Of a DNA stretch of 64,000 nt, positions 19,344-28,996 are shown piece after piece (position 1 is the first letter of the stretch; every line of letters begins with the position of its first letter). The translations under genes were made by a program, and so were the position numbers. The DNA is taken from assembly GCA_023091735.1 (NCBI GenBank), contig JALKBU010000074.1, positions 29,636 through 93,635 on the forward strand, written 5' to 3'. The DNA is from Trichomonas tenax. Lineage: Eukaryota; Parabasalia; Trichomonadida; Trichomonadidae. The notes beneath the pieces are model-generated. The model saw nothing but the letters and a program-made list of their open reading frames with translations. It was not told the DNA's origin and made no database searches.

Positions 19344-21020
19344 CTACGAGGTATCAAACTCTCCAGACGTTTCTACATAGTTCTGTATAGTTTGTAGTAC
19401 CTGCTCCGCATCCTTTTCATGCATCAAACAGTCGTATATTTCATTAATCTTATCTGGATCTTCTTTTCTAGAAAGGATGTTTCTAAATACACCGACAGCA
19501 GAAGCAATCATACCTTGCTTCATTTCTTCGTCCATTTCATAGCCAGCGAGAACGTAGTAGGCCTTCATGGCGAAGTAGAACTGTCCCTGTGAGTAGCATT
19601 CAGACGAGATAATCTGCAAGATTGTCTTAGCGTCTTCAGCAACTGTGCACTGCGTATAGATCTCCCAGGCCTTCTCTGGTTTGCGATTCATGATAAAACA
19701 CATACAGAGCCATGACGTGTAATAAAGCTCACGCAAGTATGCTGGGTTCTTGACAAGCAAGAAGAAGCGTTCAGCTTCAGCCCATCTGTTCAACTGTGCG
19801 AGAGTAATAGCTTTGTTGTAGTTAAATTCATCATACATCTTGAGATATTCTTCGACTGTTTGGAGAATCTTAAGGACAGATTCCCATTCGCGTTCTATAA
19901 ACTTGTGCGTAGAAAGTGCCTGACGACCTTGGATAGTGTCACAGCGGTCTTCCATCTTTCCGAATTCCTTGAAAACTTCGCTTGCGCCAGCAATCAAGTT
20001 TGGATCGCCGCTGACTTGTCCATAGGCGAAATCAACTGTTGCTTTGAGTAAAGATTCATTGATATCGAGCGGCTGAAACTCCTGGAGCATGTTATATGCT
20101 TCGAGGGCGTTAGCTTCGCGCAAATATAATATACTTAAGTTTTGCCTTGCTTGTGGAATAACATCAACAAGTTTTGGAAGGATTGTGAAGCCATCGTCAC
20201 CATCATGGAAAATGCATATGTTGTGGTTAATGAGGGCATCAACAAATCCATATGTTGCTGAACTGAATTTGCGAATTTGTAATAATTGAGATTCTGCAGT
20301 GTTTGGATCGTACAATTTGAGATAGTCACAGCTCTTAAGGTTCAACGCGACAGCAGAATCCGAGCTGAATTGCAAATATTGATCAACAGATTCATTTGAT
20401 TGCTGATGTTGATCAAGTTTAAATTGACACATAGCAATGTATACGTTCAGAGCGATATAATCTGGATGATCCGCAAGAAGTTTTTGATAAATATCAATGG
20501 CATCTTGATAATGCGATCTAATATAGTGAATAGCAGCAAGAGAAAGCTGATTCGGCAAAGTTCCGAGTAACTGCGAGTGTGTTTTGTAAAGTTGATCGTC
20601 ATCATTTGTCTGCTGCGCAATGTGGAACAGAAGTCTAGTTTTATAATCACATTGCGGGCCTTTTTCTGCATAAGCGCGAGCTGCTTCGAAATCTCTTAAG
20701 TAAAATTCGCACGATGATATGTATAGATTTACTGTTGTATCTTCAGGGTCTGTTTCGAGTAATTTCTTGTAAATTTCGATGGCTTCTTCGTACTGTCCTA
20801 AGTGGAACGAGCTATATCCGTGCCAAAGCTGCATTTCCTTCGTGTATGGCTGATTTAGCTCTTTGTGTAAGAAATCAATGAAAGTTGCGGCCGCTGAATA
20901 GTCACGATTTGCGATATTGTCCAAAATTATCTGCTCATTCGTCTCAGTGGTGGGAATTACAACCTCCTCTGCCTGCGTAACGACCTGCGACTGCTTCTTC
21001 CTCTTTCCACCGACAATCAT
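19344..21020 (-). CDS. IFT56: Intraflagellar transport protein IFT56 (TTC26/DYF-13)
   Basis: 558 residues, close to the 554 of animal TTC26. TPR motifs run along the length. Family-specific phrases are clear: LWHGYSSFHLGQYEEAIEIY, LSLAAIHYIRSHYQDAIDIY, LNVYIAMCQFKLD, a VDVIPQARQNLSILYLREA block, CDTIQGRQA and FNYNKAITLAQLN. IFT56 is part of IFT-B, which moves cargo (notably motility proteins and tubulin) into flagella. Its presence shows a flagellated organism. The lysine-rich N-terminus (GGKRKKQ) is also seen in orthologues. The region before the ATG lacks the GTGACA box and instead carries AACCGTTTT, a Myb-site-like sequence, on the coding strand. Confidence 0.93.
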   Translation of the reverse strand: MIVGGKRKKQSQVVTQAEEVVIPTTETNEQIILDNIANRDYSAAATFIDFLHKELNQPYTKEMQLWHGYSSFHLGQYEEAIEIYKKLLETDPEDTTVNLYISSCEFYLRDFEAARAYAEKGPQCDYKTRLLFHIAQQTNDDDQLYKTHSQLLGTLPNQLSLAAIHYIRSHYQDAIDIYQKLLADHPDYIALNVYIAMCQFKLDQHQQSNESVDQYLQFSSDSAVALNLKSCDYLKLYDPNTAESQLLQIRKFSSATYGFVDALINHNICIFHDGDDGFTILPKLVDVIPQARQNLSILYLREANALEAYNMLQEFQPLDINESLLKATVDFAYGQVSGDPNLIAGASEVFKEFGKMEDRCDTIQGRQALSTHKFIEREWESVLKILQTVEEYLKMYDEFNYNKAITLAQLNRWAEAERFFLLVKNPAYLRELYYTSWLCMCFIMNRKPEKAWEIYTQCTVAEDAKTILQIISSECYSQGQFYFAMKAYYVLAGYEMDEEMKQGMIASAVGVFRNILSRKEDPDKINEIYDCLMHEKDAEQVLQTIQNYVETSGEFDTS

Positions 21021-21844
21021 TTTTAATTTAAAACGGTTATTAAAATACGGTACTTTTTATTTCTCCAAATTCTGGCTGCGAGAATGCTGTCAGACGACTC
21101 AAGATTGCCTTTATAGGCATTTGGAAGGGACAAAGTCTCGTTTACACAAACAAAATGTGTTCTCATAATTGTTCATTCATTTTCTGTTTGTGAGAATATT
21201 GTAAATTACTATACTTTATATATAATAGCTATTTCCAAAGCCAATTTATGAAGAGTCGCTTGAGTTTATTAAAAATTAATTCGTTCATTCTAATAAGCCA
21301 TATATCTATTACAATTTTATTTAATTCAGAATAATATGATTGATGACAAAGTATTGCTTGAAATAAATAGTTCATATATTTTGAAGATTCAATTTCATGG
21401 TGAACTCATACTGTTTCTTGTACCATTAAATTATCATATACGAATTATAATGTAAAGATATGTTTAACATGGACAAAAATGCTAATATATCAAAAGTTTT
21501 ATAATTATCAATATACCATTCAAAAATTCTATGAATTCCACTACAGAAGGGATAGCAAGTATGCTCCTATCGTATACAATAATAGAATCAATATATATAT
21601 CAAATTGTTAAAATATAATGTTGCTTTTCGAATTCATATAATAATTCACTAATATTTTTGATTTATCACTTGATTTGAGCTAATAAGAGAAATTAATTCA
21701 TTTCGTATTAATCTTAAATATTAAGATTGCTGCAGTTAATGCGTATTCATATTTTCATGTAAGAATATCATTTCAAAGTGAGTTATGAGTTACTAAACTT
21801 AATTGTTTTTTTTATTAATATTAAAAACATTAAAATAAGGATGC
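21021..21844. other. AT-rich spacer
   Basis: Nothing recognisable. Composition is strongly AT with short A/T runs. Confidence 0.4.
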
Positions 21845-23023
21845 TTAGCATGAGTGGACGACCTTGGAGATTGGCTCACAGAAATCTGTGCAAATGCCCT
21901 TAACACCCATGCTGATTTGTTCTTTAACAGTTTTCTCTTCATAATTAAGCTTACCATAAGTATAAAGACTATAATCGTTAGAAATGACCTCATTTGGAAT
22001 ATCTCTGAACTTGAAAATCAACTCACTATCGAGAACGAAACCATTAATTCCGATTTCTTTGTGTGTGTTGATGCATGACTTTAATCTCCTAAGAGCGATC
22101 TCGTCTGTCTCAAATGTGTCAGAGCAAGAGAGTTGGTAAACTGGATACTTGTTCTGCTTGTGTTTGAGGATAATTGCGGACATTGGATCAAATGTTGAGA
22201 AAATGATCTTTCTTGTTCCAATGTGCTGATTAATGACTTCAAGAACTGCATCAAGGAACATATTACGCTCTGGGAATGCAACCTTTGGGAATAATCTCGC
22301 TTCTTCAAAAATGGATTTGATTTCGATATCGATCGGAATGGATTCAGAAAGTTCTGTCAATATTTCCTTTAGTGATGGAACAGGTGTCTTCCAACACGTT
22401 TCCATTCCCCAATCGATATATTGCTGAAAAGTGAGTTGATAGACTGCATACTCATAAGTACCATTCTCGGCTGTTATTGGTTGCTCGTTCGGGATTGGTT
22501 TGTTTGTCTTGATAGTGAAATCGTGCCAAATAACTGGAATATGGTCCTTAGTGAATTGGACATCGAGTTCAATCATGTCAGCACCATGCTTAGCTGCATA
22601 GTTGAAAGATGGTATTGAGTTCTCGAGCATTGATGTAGAAACTTTGTTCATTCCAAAACCGCGGTGACCAATGCAAAGAGTATTCTTGAATTCATTCTCA
22701 ACACGAGCATACATGTTCGAAATGCTTGATGTAAAGAGGCAAATATCCATGAAACTGATGAAATTCGTTTTAGATCCATTCTCCAAAAATACTGGGAACT
22801 GGTAAATTCCTCTGTGAGCCAAATCAGACTGAATACACACATACGCAGCCTGGTTTCCGATTAGTACAGGGAGCTTTAGTTCGTATTGATTTGGTTTCTG
22901 TTGAAATGCATGAATTCCATAAATATAAGGACGAATGCTGTGCAACTTAAGACCACCAACATTCACTTGCTGATACTCAAAATCGCCTTTTCTGTCTACT
23001 TCGATGAACGCAACAAAATACAT
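21845..23023 (-). CDS. Glycerophosphodiester phosphodiesterase, GPCPD1/GDE1-like
   Basis: 392 residues. The GDPD catalytic domain starts near residue 116 with IGHRGFG (His120), followed by MLENSIPSF, MIELDVQFTKD (Glu and Asp metal ligands around 152-154) and the second histidine in VIWHDF (His167). Later blocks include WGMETCWKTPVPSLKEILTEL, DIEIK and IIFSTFDP. The enzyme hydrolyses glycerophosphodiesters to glycerol-3-phosphate and an alcohol. The first 115 residues form a beta-rich domain in the position of the starch-binding-like domain of GPCPD1. No signal peptide is seen, so it is probably cytosolic. A 24-bp palindrome lies just upstream of the start. Confidence 0.88.
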   Translation of the reverse strand: MYFVAFIEVDRKGDFEYQQVNVGGLKLHSIRPYIYGIHAFQQKPNQYELKLPVLIGNQAAYVCIQSDLAHRGIYQFPVFLENGSKTNFISFMDICLFTSSISNMYARVENEFKNTLCIGHRGFGMNKVSTSMLENSIPSFNYAAKHGADMIELDVQFTKDHIPVIWHDFTIKTNKPIPNEQPITAENGTYEYAVYQLTFQQYIDWGMETCWKTPVPSLKEILTELSESIPIDIEIKSIFEEARLFPKVAFPERNMFLDAVLEVINQHIGTRKIIFSTFDPMSAIILKHKQNKYPVYQLSCSDTFETDEIALRRLKSCINTHKEIGINGFVLDSELIFKFRDIPNEVISNDYSLYTYGKLNYEEKTVKEQISMGVKGICTDFCEPISKVVHSC

Positions 23024-23045
23024 TTTAAATATATTTCAATACCCT

Positions 23046-23069
23046 CTCAAAACAAAATTTCGTTTTGAG
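23046..23069. promoter_or_regulatory. 24-bp near-perfect palindrome upstream of the phosphodiesterase gene
   Basis: The arms are CTCAAAAC and GTTTTGAG around an AAATTT-like centre, with one mismatched pair. It starts 23 bp before the start codon at 23023, so it could bind a dimeric factor. The gene lacks the GTGACA box. Confidence 0.4.
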
Positions 23070-23911
23070 CCAATACAACTTTATATCACTGTAAATAACA
23101 AAATTACAAAGACAAAAAAGTTGGAGAATATTTTGAGGCAATTTATTTTATTCTGTTAAATATCATGATATATGATATTACATCTACATATGATCGTTTG
23201 TGAATTTGAGAATTACCTGCTTTGTAAAATTCAATTTTAAGCCGATAGAATGAACATTTATATTGTTATTTATCGATTTATTTACTTTTTAGAAAATGAG
23301 TTTTGAAAAGTTTATTTTGATTCAACAAAACAGATTTACTAACAGTGGTACTTCTAAATTTATAATAATTTTATTTTTCAGCTCATCGTGACACTTTTTA
23401 ATATAAAAATTTAATGATCAACAAGCAAACTCATTATAATCATCACTGAGTCATGAAATTTATTTTACACATATTTTTAGTGGACAAACAATGAAAGTTT
23501 ATTTTGTTGCATTTTAGATTTTCACGATTTGCAAATATTCGTCTCAAAAATATGATTACCTAATGAAATTTGCTACTTTGCGTTCGTAACAATTCTTTCC
23601 TACGTATATGGGACCTTTATATCGACAAATTTTGCAAAAATATGTGTTTTCCTAATTTGGAAATCGAAAATGCATGAATAAGCTCAGAGGAATGATGTCA
23701 CGATACAACACTGAGTCCAAATATGTTGCTTTTGAAGCGTGATGCGACAGCGTGAGAAAAAAGTTTCGTCAAATATGAAACGAGCGTCCAATTCATGTAA
23801 TTTGATAAAGCAATGATTGTTAATACCATTGTTATTGGCCACTGAATCATTTGTCTATGAATATTTCAAAAAAATAAGTCATCTACCTTTCTAGAAAAGT
23901 GACAAATTTAC
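23070..23911. other. AT-rich spacer
   Basis: No gene. The end (23898-23915) holds AAAGTGACAAATTTACATGTCA, both promoter motifs together, directly before the Myb-like relic. Confidence 0.45.
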
Positions 23912-23926
23912 ATGTCAAAATTTTTC

Positions 23927-24758
23927 ATGGAGGCAACACATGTTGATGAAACAAACAGAACACAAGATGAAATTGATGCAAGATCAAGCGAGATTCAACT
24001 TTGACGTGAAAGAAGGGAAATTGAACGAATTCTCCACCGAACCCAAAATAGAAGACATCCAGACGTCGAAGAGAGATTAAAAGAAACCGATAAAGTTCTG
24101 ATTCAGGAATGAAATCAAGCACTAGCTGATGATCATAATGAGTTTGAACAACATTATCGAGAGCTCATTCAACAATCGCAAAATTCACCGGTGTCTGAAA
24201 AAGATGATGAACAAACAATTGCTGAAAAAAGAAGGCAAAATGGAATTATCCAGCCGGGTGGCCACCTTAATAACTTTACTATTCCTCATGTTATAACACC
24301 TGAAGAAGATATATTTCTGCTAAGAATATACAGATTTCGAGCCTGAAAACAAATGGACAAAAATTGCAGAACAATCAAAATTGCCTTGGATGACCACAAG
24401 AATTGCTAAATGGCGTATTAAATACCTTTATTGGTTGAGTTACGAACGATTCACAATCCTTAGAATAGAACCAATCTCAGGAACACACTTAGCAAATGTT
24501 CACTCTCAATTAACTGCGCCCCTCGAAAAGCATATATATTATACTACAGATAATTTAAACCAGATAGCAAACAGTAAAACTGTTCCATTAGATAAAGACC
24601 CTATTTATGTTAGTGATAGTGACAGTAGTGTGTCAGATATCCCAAGCAAAGGGGCCGATGCAATGGAGTATCTGAGTGATCCACATCTTTATAGTGAGGA
24701 TCACTCAGAGTTTAACGAAGAACAGCTTAGTTCAGGTGATCTACTCGAAGATGATTAA
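23927..24758 (+). pseudogene. Myb-like DNA-binding protein pseudogene
   Basis: The frame starts at ATG 23927 (MEATHVDETN; an earlier ATG at 23912 lies inside the promoter motif). It is broken by TGA at 24002-24004, TGA at 24110-24112 and a frameshift near 24328-24340, after which it continues to TAA at 24756-24758. Across the frameshift the joined sequence resembles one Myb/SANT repeat: TPEEDIFLLRIY, then W in NKWTKIAEQS and W in AKWRIKYL. The N-terminus is charged and helical and the tail is acidic and serine-rich. Trichomonads have very large Myb families. The promoter module in front of it is intact. Confidence 0.65.
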
Positions 24759-24815
24759 TTTTCTGAGTGATCAAATTATTTGATTTGAGTCATATGTAAT
24801 TATATTAATTTATTA

Positions 24816-25130
24816 TGTTTAGCATTGTTTCTATTGTTTGTTGTCTTGTTTTACAAAAGATTTATTGTTTCTTGGCCTAGTTTGTGGGAGATTAGATCTG
24901 ATATCTCATGAATTTTAGGTATTTTTCCTTGTTTCGAGTACAGATATATGGGTCATGGTTTTCCGATGATTGTTCATATTGTTCACGATTTTTCCTTCTA
25001 ACACACGGGGCTAAAAATTAAAATGTGCCAAAGGGAGTACTGCTGTGATCAAATATTTTCACAATATCTCACAGAAAAATTCAATGAGTTGTCTCAATTT
25101 TCAGCAATACTCCCTTTTACACATCAGTTG
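24816..25130 (+). repeat. Dispersed repeat, copy 2
   Basis: Diverged copy of 6072-6388 lying just downstream of the Myb-like relic. It ends in an inverted repeat: ATGTGCCAAAGGGAGTACTG at 25023-25042 faces CAATACTCCCTTTTACACAT at 25105-25124. The arm sequence differs from copy 1 but is still complementary. No matching left end was found upstream. Confidence 0.7.
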
Positions 25131-25339
25131 ATAAAATTAGTAAAGTTATCAATGTAAAATTTAACAATACATTATATAAGTAAAACGATGTTATGGTCCT
25201 TTGCCTGCATTATAAATGAACTATAAGCTAATTTTTAACAGTTGTCGGTTCTACTGTAACCTCCAAAATGTCAGTTTTTGAATTTGGACGTAACAAAGTT
25301 GCAAATCTGACACGTAAACTGAAAAATTAAAAATAATAA

Positions 25340-25595
25340 GGGGCGGAAAAACTATTAAGTTTGATTGAGCGCATAGTGCAGTGGGATAAAGGTTACCTAT
25401 GCTCATTGACTCGGGCCCGATGCATTTTCTTTCTTTTGTAAAATGGATCTTTTTAATGCTTTTGTACGGAAATACTAGAAGGGCGGGTGTAAGACCGAGG
25501 CGCTTGCAAAGCGCCGAGCTATTGAGAGATACAACTGTGAATGCGCCGCAGAGAATTAGCGATTGCCTTTGCAACAACTTTTTTGGCTAAAAATC
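25340..25595. ncRNA. GC-rich structured island, candidate non-coding RNA
   Basis: This stretch is much richer in GC than its AT-rich surroundings and contains several local stems: GAGC..ATAG (25367-25376) with CTATGCTC (25397-25404), the palindrome TCGGGCCCGA (25411-25420), and a strong hairpin GGCGCTT-GCA-AAGCGCC (25499-25515). A T6 run at 25579-25584 could end pol III transcription. GTGCAGTGGG and GGCCCGATGC are weakly like tRNA A and B boxes. It does not fold as a standard tRNA by eye. GC islands in AT-rich genomes are often RNA genes, but a tRNA-derived repeat is an alternative. The strand is uncertain, plus is favoured by the T run. Confidence 0.35.
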
Positions 25596-25604
25596 AGAGC
25601 AACC

Positions 25605-25646
25605 GATGACGATTCAATGGCTTCGCTACGCCATTGAATCGTCATC
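25605..25646. repeat. Perfect 17-bp inverted repeat with 8-nt loop
   Basis: GATGACGATTCAATGGC at 25605-25621 is the exact reverse complement of 25630-25646, loop TTCGCTAC. With one mismatch the stem extends to about 21 bp (25601-25650). It lies 100 bp before the BspA-like gene and 20 bp after the T run of the candidate RNA. Confidence 0.8.
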
Positions 25647-25691
25647 AGTTGTGGAAAAATTCGTAAAATAACTGGGGAAATGGTGCCAAAA

Positions 25692-25724
25692 TTTACATGT
25701 CAGATTCACACTTTTGTTACGGGC
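25692..25724 (+). promoter_or_regulatory. Promoter module of the BspA-like gene
   Basis: TTTACATGTCA at 25692-25702, followed by TCACACTTTTGTTAC, about 45 nt before the ATG at 25746. It is the same module as at 23900, 29697 and 56839. Confidence 0.5.
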
Positions 25725-25745
25725 TTTTTTTGAATAATTTATATA

Positions 25746-27365
25746 ATGTTTTTGCTTATTTTTTCCGCCCTGTGCGCACCGCGGGCAACATACGATGCTG
25801 CAACGAGCACCCTCACTATCCAGGCAGACGAGGCTTACTCTAAAGACGTCTTGAAAGATATTGGATCTGAAATTCCTCCACCACCAGTAGATATTAAAGT
25901 CGTGATTAAAGGCTCATATAACGAAATTCCTGCAGGCTTATTTTATCAATTCCAACCAAATATAATTAATCTCGATATTCAAGCACCGATTAACCAAATT
26001 AATGATGCGGCTTTCAAGGAAGCAAAAATAACAAAATTCATCGCCAATAGACAGCTTTATCATATATACAAGGAAGCATTCGCTTCTTCATCAATCACAG
26101 AATTTCGCTACAGAAATTCGATAATGACATATTCAGAGCGCGCATTTTATAACTGCCAAAAACTCACTATCTTCTTGCAAGTAGAGAACGACGATTCTAC
26201 AATATTACCAGGATGGGGAAAGTATCTCGGCTCAAGCCTCTTTGAGGGTTGCATTATGTTGACACAAGTCAGCCTTCCAGCAGATATTATACATTTTACC
26301 GAACCTGCAATATTTAAGGCAACTGGTATTAAAACAATCACTTTTCCATCAGGCGTCAACAACATTCCTTCATCGTGCTTCATGGATAGTCAAATCATGC
26401 AAATAAATCTCAAGGGAATCCGCTATGTCGGTTCAATGGCTTTCTATAATTGTTTGTATTTGCAGACCATCGATTTTGGCACAGATGTTGAACATGTTTA
26501 CGGAAGTGCCTTTTGGCTTTGCAAATCATTACAATCGATAACAATGTCCCCAAAGATCCTTACATTAGGCGATAGTTGTTTCGTGGAATGCACAAAGCTT
26601 ACAACGGCCAACCTCGCGAACATAATAACAATCAATAGGAACGCTTTTACCTTATGTTCACAATTATCGACTATTACAATGGAGAAAGTTGAGACTATCT
26701 ACGACAACGCTTTCATTGGATGCGCGTTAACTAATCTTGTTATTCGCTCGGCAATTAAATATATCGGTCCATCAGCATTTTCAAATTGCCCTAATCTCGA
26801 GACAGTCGAGATTGAGAGCTCGAACAGAATCAACATCTCCGAGCTTGTCTTCAAGAACTCAAACAAGCTCACTCAGATAACGATTAAGGGATTCTTCAAA
26901 TATGTGAACCCGGCTGCCTTTGATTCAACCTCTTCCCTTTCTAAAATCATATACTGCGGCGAAGAAGATATCAATACTCGCCTCAACCCACATAGCCCCG
27001 CCCTTGACATCGAAGTCACAAATGAGTATTCTTTATCAACATTTGGCGGTATCTATGTTAAGAAGACAACATTGCCTCAGTGTGCCGTCCCACGTACACA
27101 AACACCAACTTCACCACCATCATCATCTTCCGGTGGAAATCCCGCAACATCAACACCAAAGCCTCAATCTGAAACAGAAGCTGCAATTCGTTACGTTCAA
27201 GTAGCAGACTCTAAGGCCGTTGCTGCAGTTGCTACCATTTTCACTATTATATTCTTATTGATTATTGTTGTTGGCTTTGTCCTCTTCTGGTTCAGAAAGA
27301 AGATCTTCAGAAAAGAAGAGCTTTCTCCAGATGAGCAGAATATTCTTAAAGTTACCCTCGTATAA
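25746..27365 (+). CDS. BspA-type leucine-rich-repeat surface protein
   Basis: 539 residues. A hydrophobic N-terminus (MFLLIFSALCAPRA) looks like a signal peptide. From about 60 to 430 there are Treponema pallidum-type (BspA) LRR units of about 23 residues with recurring IG..AF..C..L..I.IP-like phrases (for example VGSMAFYNCLYLQTIDF and IGPSAFSNCPNLETVEI). A Pro/Ser/Thr linker (about 449-478) leads to one transmembrane helix (about 489-514) and a short charged cytoplasmic tail. This is the standard layout of the large trichomonad BspA family, thought to act in adhesion and host or bacterial contact. The frame is intact, so it may be expressed. Confidence 0.9.
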   Translation: MFLLIFSALCAPRATYDAATSTLTIQADEAYSKDVLKDIGSEIPPPPVDIKVVIKGSYNEIPAGLFYQFQPNIINLDIQAPINQINDAAFKEAKITKFIANRQLYHIYKEAFASSSITEFRYRNSIMTYSERAFYNCQKLTIFLQVENDDSTILPGWGKYLGSSLFEGCIMLTQVSLPADIIHFTEPAIFKATGIKTITFPSGVNNIPSSCFMDSQIMQINLKGIRYVGSMAFYNCLYLQTIDFGTDVEHVYGSAFWLCKSLQSITMSPKILTLGDSCFVECTKLTTANLANIITINRNAFTLCSQLSTITMEKVETIYDNAFIGCALTNLVIRSAIKYIGPSAFSNCPNLETVEIESSNRINISELVFKNSNKLTQITIKGFFKYVNPAAFDSTSSLSKIIYCGEEDINTRLNPHSPALDIEVTNEYSLSTFGGIYVKKTTLPQCAVPRTQTPTSPPSSSSGGNPATSTPKPQSETEAAIRYVQVADSKAVAAVATIFTIIFLLIIVVGFVLFWFRKKIFRKEELSPDEQNILKVTLV

Positions 27366-27724
27366 ATTTAATTTTATTATTAATTAATATATTGCAAAAT
27401 AATACAATTTAGCTGTGGCCAATATGAATAACCATTCCATGAGATGGTAGATTCTTTGAAAGATAACTGCTTATAACTGATTTCGAAAATATGAAATTGA
27501 AATATATCAATCTTCCATGACTCATCTTTATAGGGAAAGCTCATTTTTCATTATTCTATTTATTTTCAAATTCCTTTTAGGAAATTGCCTTAATTTAGAA
27601 ATTCAATAGTATTATTCGCATTATTATATTTTTAACAACTATCCATATGTTGCAAGGAGTCATTGAAATAATATACAAAGGTTTATTAAGTACAAAAAAA
27701 TCGATAAATTGATTTTTGTTGGAA
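27366..27724. other. AT-rich convergent spacer
   Basis: Nothing visible between the two convergent genes. Confidence 0.4.
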
Positions 27725-28690
27725 TCATGAATAATGAACTATCATATCACAATCGTGGACATCCAGTGATGGACTGTAAGTGTATTGCTCGTCTAATTTA
27801 ACATAGTTCTCCCGAAACTTATCTTGAATAATTTTTGCATTTTTCTCAATTGAAATGCAGCAGTACTTACCTATATTTTGATACTGTATTCCAATAACGC
27901 CATAAGGAGCAAGAATTCTAAGTAGCTTTGCTTCAAAGTTAGCAGGAAAACCTTGGAAACCAAATGCAGCCAGTTTCATGTCTGGTTTCAAAGAAGGATC
28001 TCCACTTATTAAATTATTTCCCGCTCTTTTAACTAGTGTATCTGATTTGGCATCGGCTGAACTTTCTAGTGTGTATCTGATCTTTAAATAATCGCCATAT
28101 TCAGTGATAGAAAGAAGATGACTGAAATATTTCAGAGAAAAGAATTTCGGGAGCATTGTTAACTGCTTAATGGAGGATTTGTGAATGCAGGCATATTCAA
28201 TACTACTATTAGGTAAGTCCTCTTTTGAAAGTACAAAATAAACAATATTACAACCTATTCTAAATAGCTTATTGAAAACATTGAATATGGGGTCTTGTGA
28301 AACAGCGGACGTATTTACCAATGAATAGACAAATAATTGAACTTTAGAGTTGTGTTTATTAATTGAAAATGATATATATATTTCTGATTTGCCACCGTTA
28401 TTTGTGTTTAATAATTGATGAATTTTAAGCAATGATTTATCCTTTGGTTCCAAAATATGTTCACCCTTTATTAATGCTGTTTTTATCCTATAGTGCTCAA
28501 TGTGTATTTTTTTGTCTACAAATGGATCATTTTCACTCTTCAGAATGACACGAAAATAAGGATAAAATTTTGGATCCATTGTAGCAACATGCAAGAAATA
28601 TATTACCTGAGCGCCAATTGAACTGGAATTATCAATTTCAATATTATCAATGCTCGAAATATCTGTTGGATATAATAATTTTCTGCACAT
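27725..28690 (-). CDS. Unidentified protein, downstream part of a frame split by one stop codon
   Basis: 321 residues from ATG 28690. The segment upstream (28703-28996) is in the same frame, separated only by TAA at 28703-28705 and four sense codons. The promoter-like motifs lie before 28996, not before 28690, so the two parts were probably one 420-residue gene. The C-terminal 85 residues (MKLAAFGFQGFPANFEAKLL, then APYGVIGIQYQNIGKYCCI) faintly resemble the RRM-like fold of Nup35/Nup53 nucleoporins. I treat that as a hint only. The middle has no recognised domain. Confidence 0.55.
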   Translation of the reverse strand: MCRKLLYPTDISSIDNIEIDNSSSIGAQVIYFLHVATMDPKFYPYFRVILKSENDPFVDKKIHIEHYRIKTALIKGEHILEPKDKSLLKIHQLLNTNNGGKSEIYISFSINKHNSKVQLFVYSLVNTSAVSQDPIFNVFNKLFRIGCNIVYFVLSKEDLPNSSIEYACIHKSSIKQLTMLPKFFSLKYFSHLLSITEYGDYLKIRYTLESSADAKSDTLVKRAGNNLISGDPSLKPDMKLAAFGFQGFPANFEAKLLRILAPYGVIGIQYQNIGKYCCISIEKNAKIIQDKFRENYVKLDEQYTYSPSLDVHDCDMIVHYS

Positions 28691-28702
28691 TTTCCTAACT
28701 TT

Positions 28703-28996
28703 TTAAAGGAATTGATGTTTACAAACGATTGAAAATGTGAATTGTTTAATTTTCATTATTTCTGTAAGTACACGAATGTTTTTCATTGTGTAATATAGCA
28801 TCGTAACCAGCCTATTATTGTATTCGTTCATTAAACTTTCTTTATCCCTTAATTTATACCAAACCGCGACATACAAATTTGTGTTGAAAGTACTTAATGA
28901 GAAAGGAAAGCACAAATCCGCATCGCCGCTAAGTCTGTCAAGTTTTAGATTGACTTCTGTTTGGAATACAGCAAGCGTGAAATGCCTTCCATCCAT
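28703..28996 (-). pseudogene. Upstream part of the same split frame
   Basis: 97 residues beginning MDGRHFTLAVFQTEVNLKLD. The terminating TAA (28703-28705) is in frame with the following 321-residue part. Upstream on the coding strand are CATGTCAAA and TTGACT. It is either a single-nonsense pseudogene, a sequencing error, or a short independent protein. Confidence 0.5.

Noticed and set aside
25367..25430. tRNA gene
   Set aside because: Box-like sequences are present but no acceptor stem or regular cloverleaf could be drawn.
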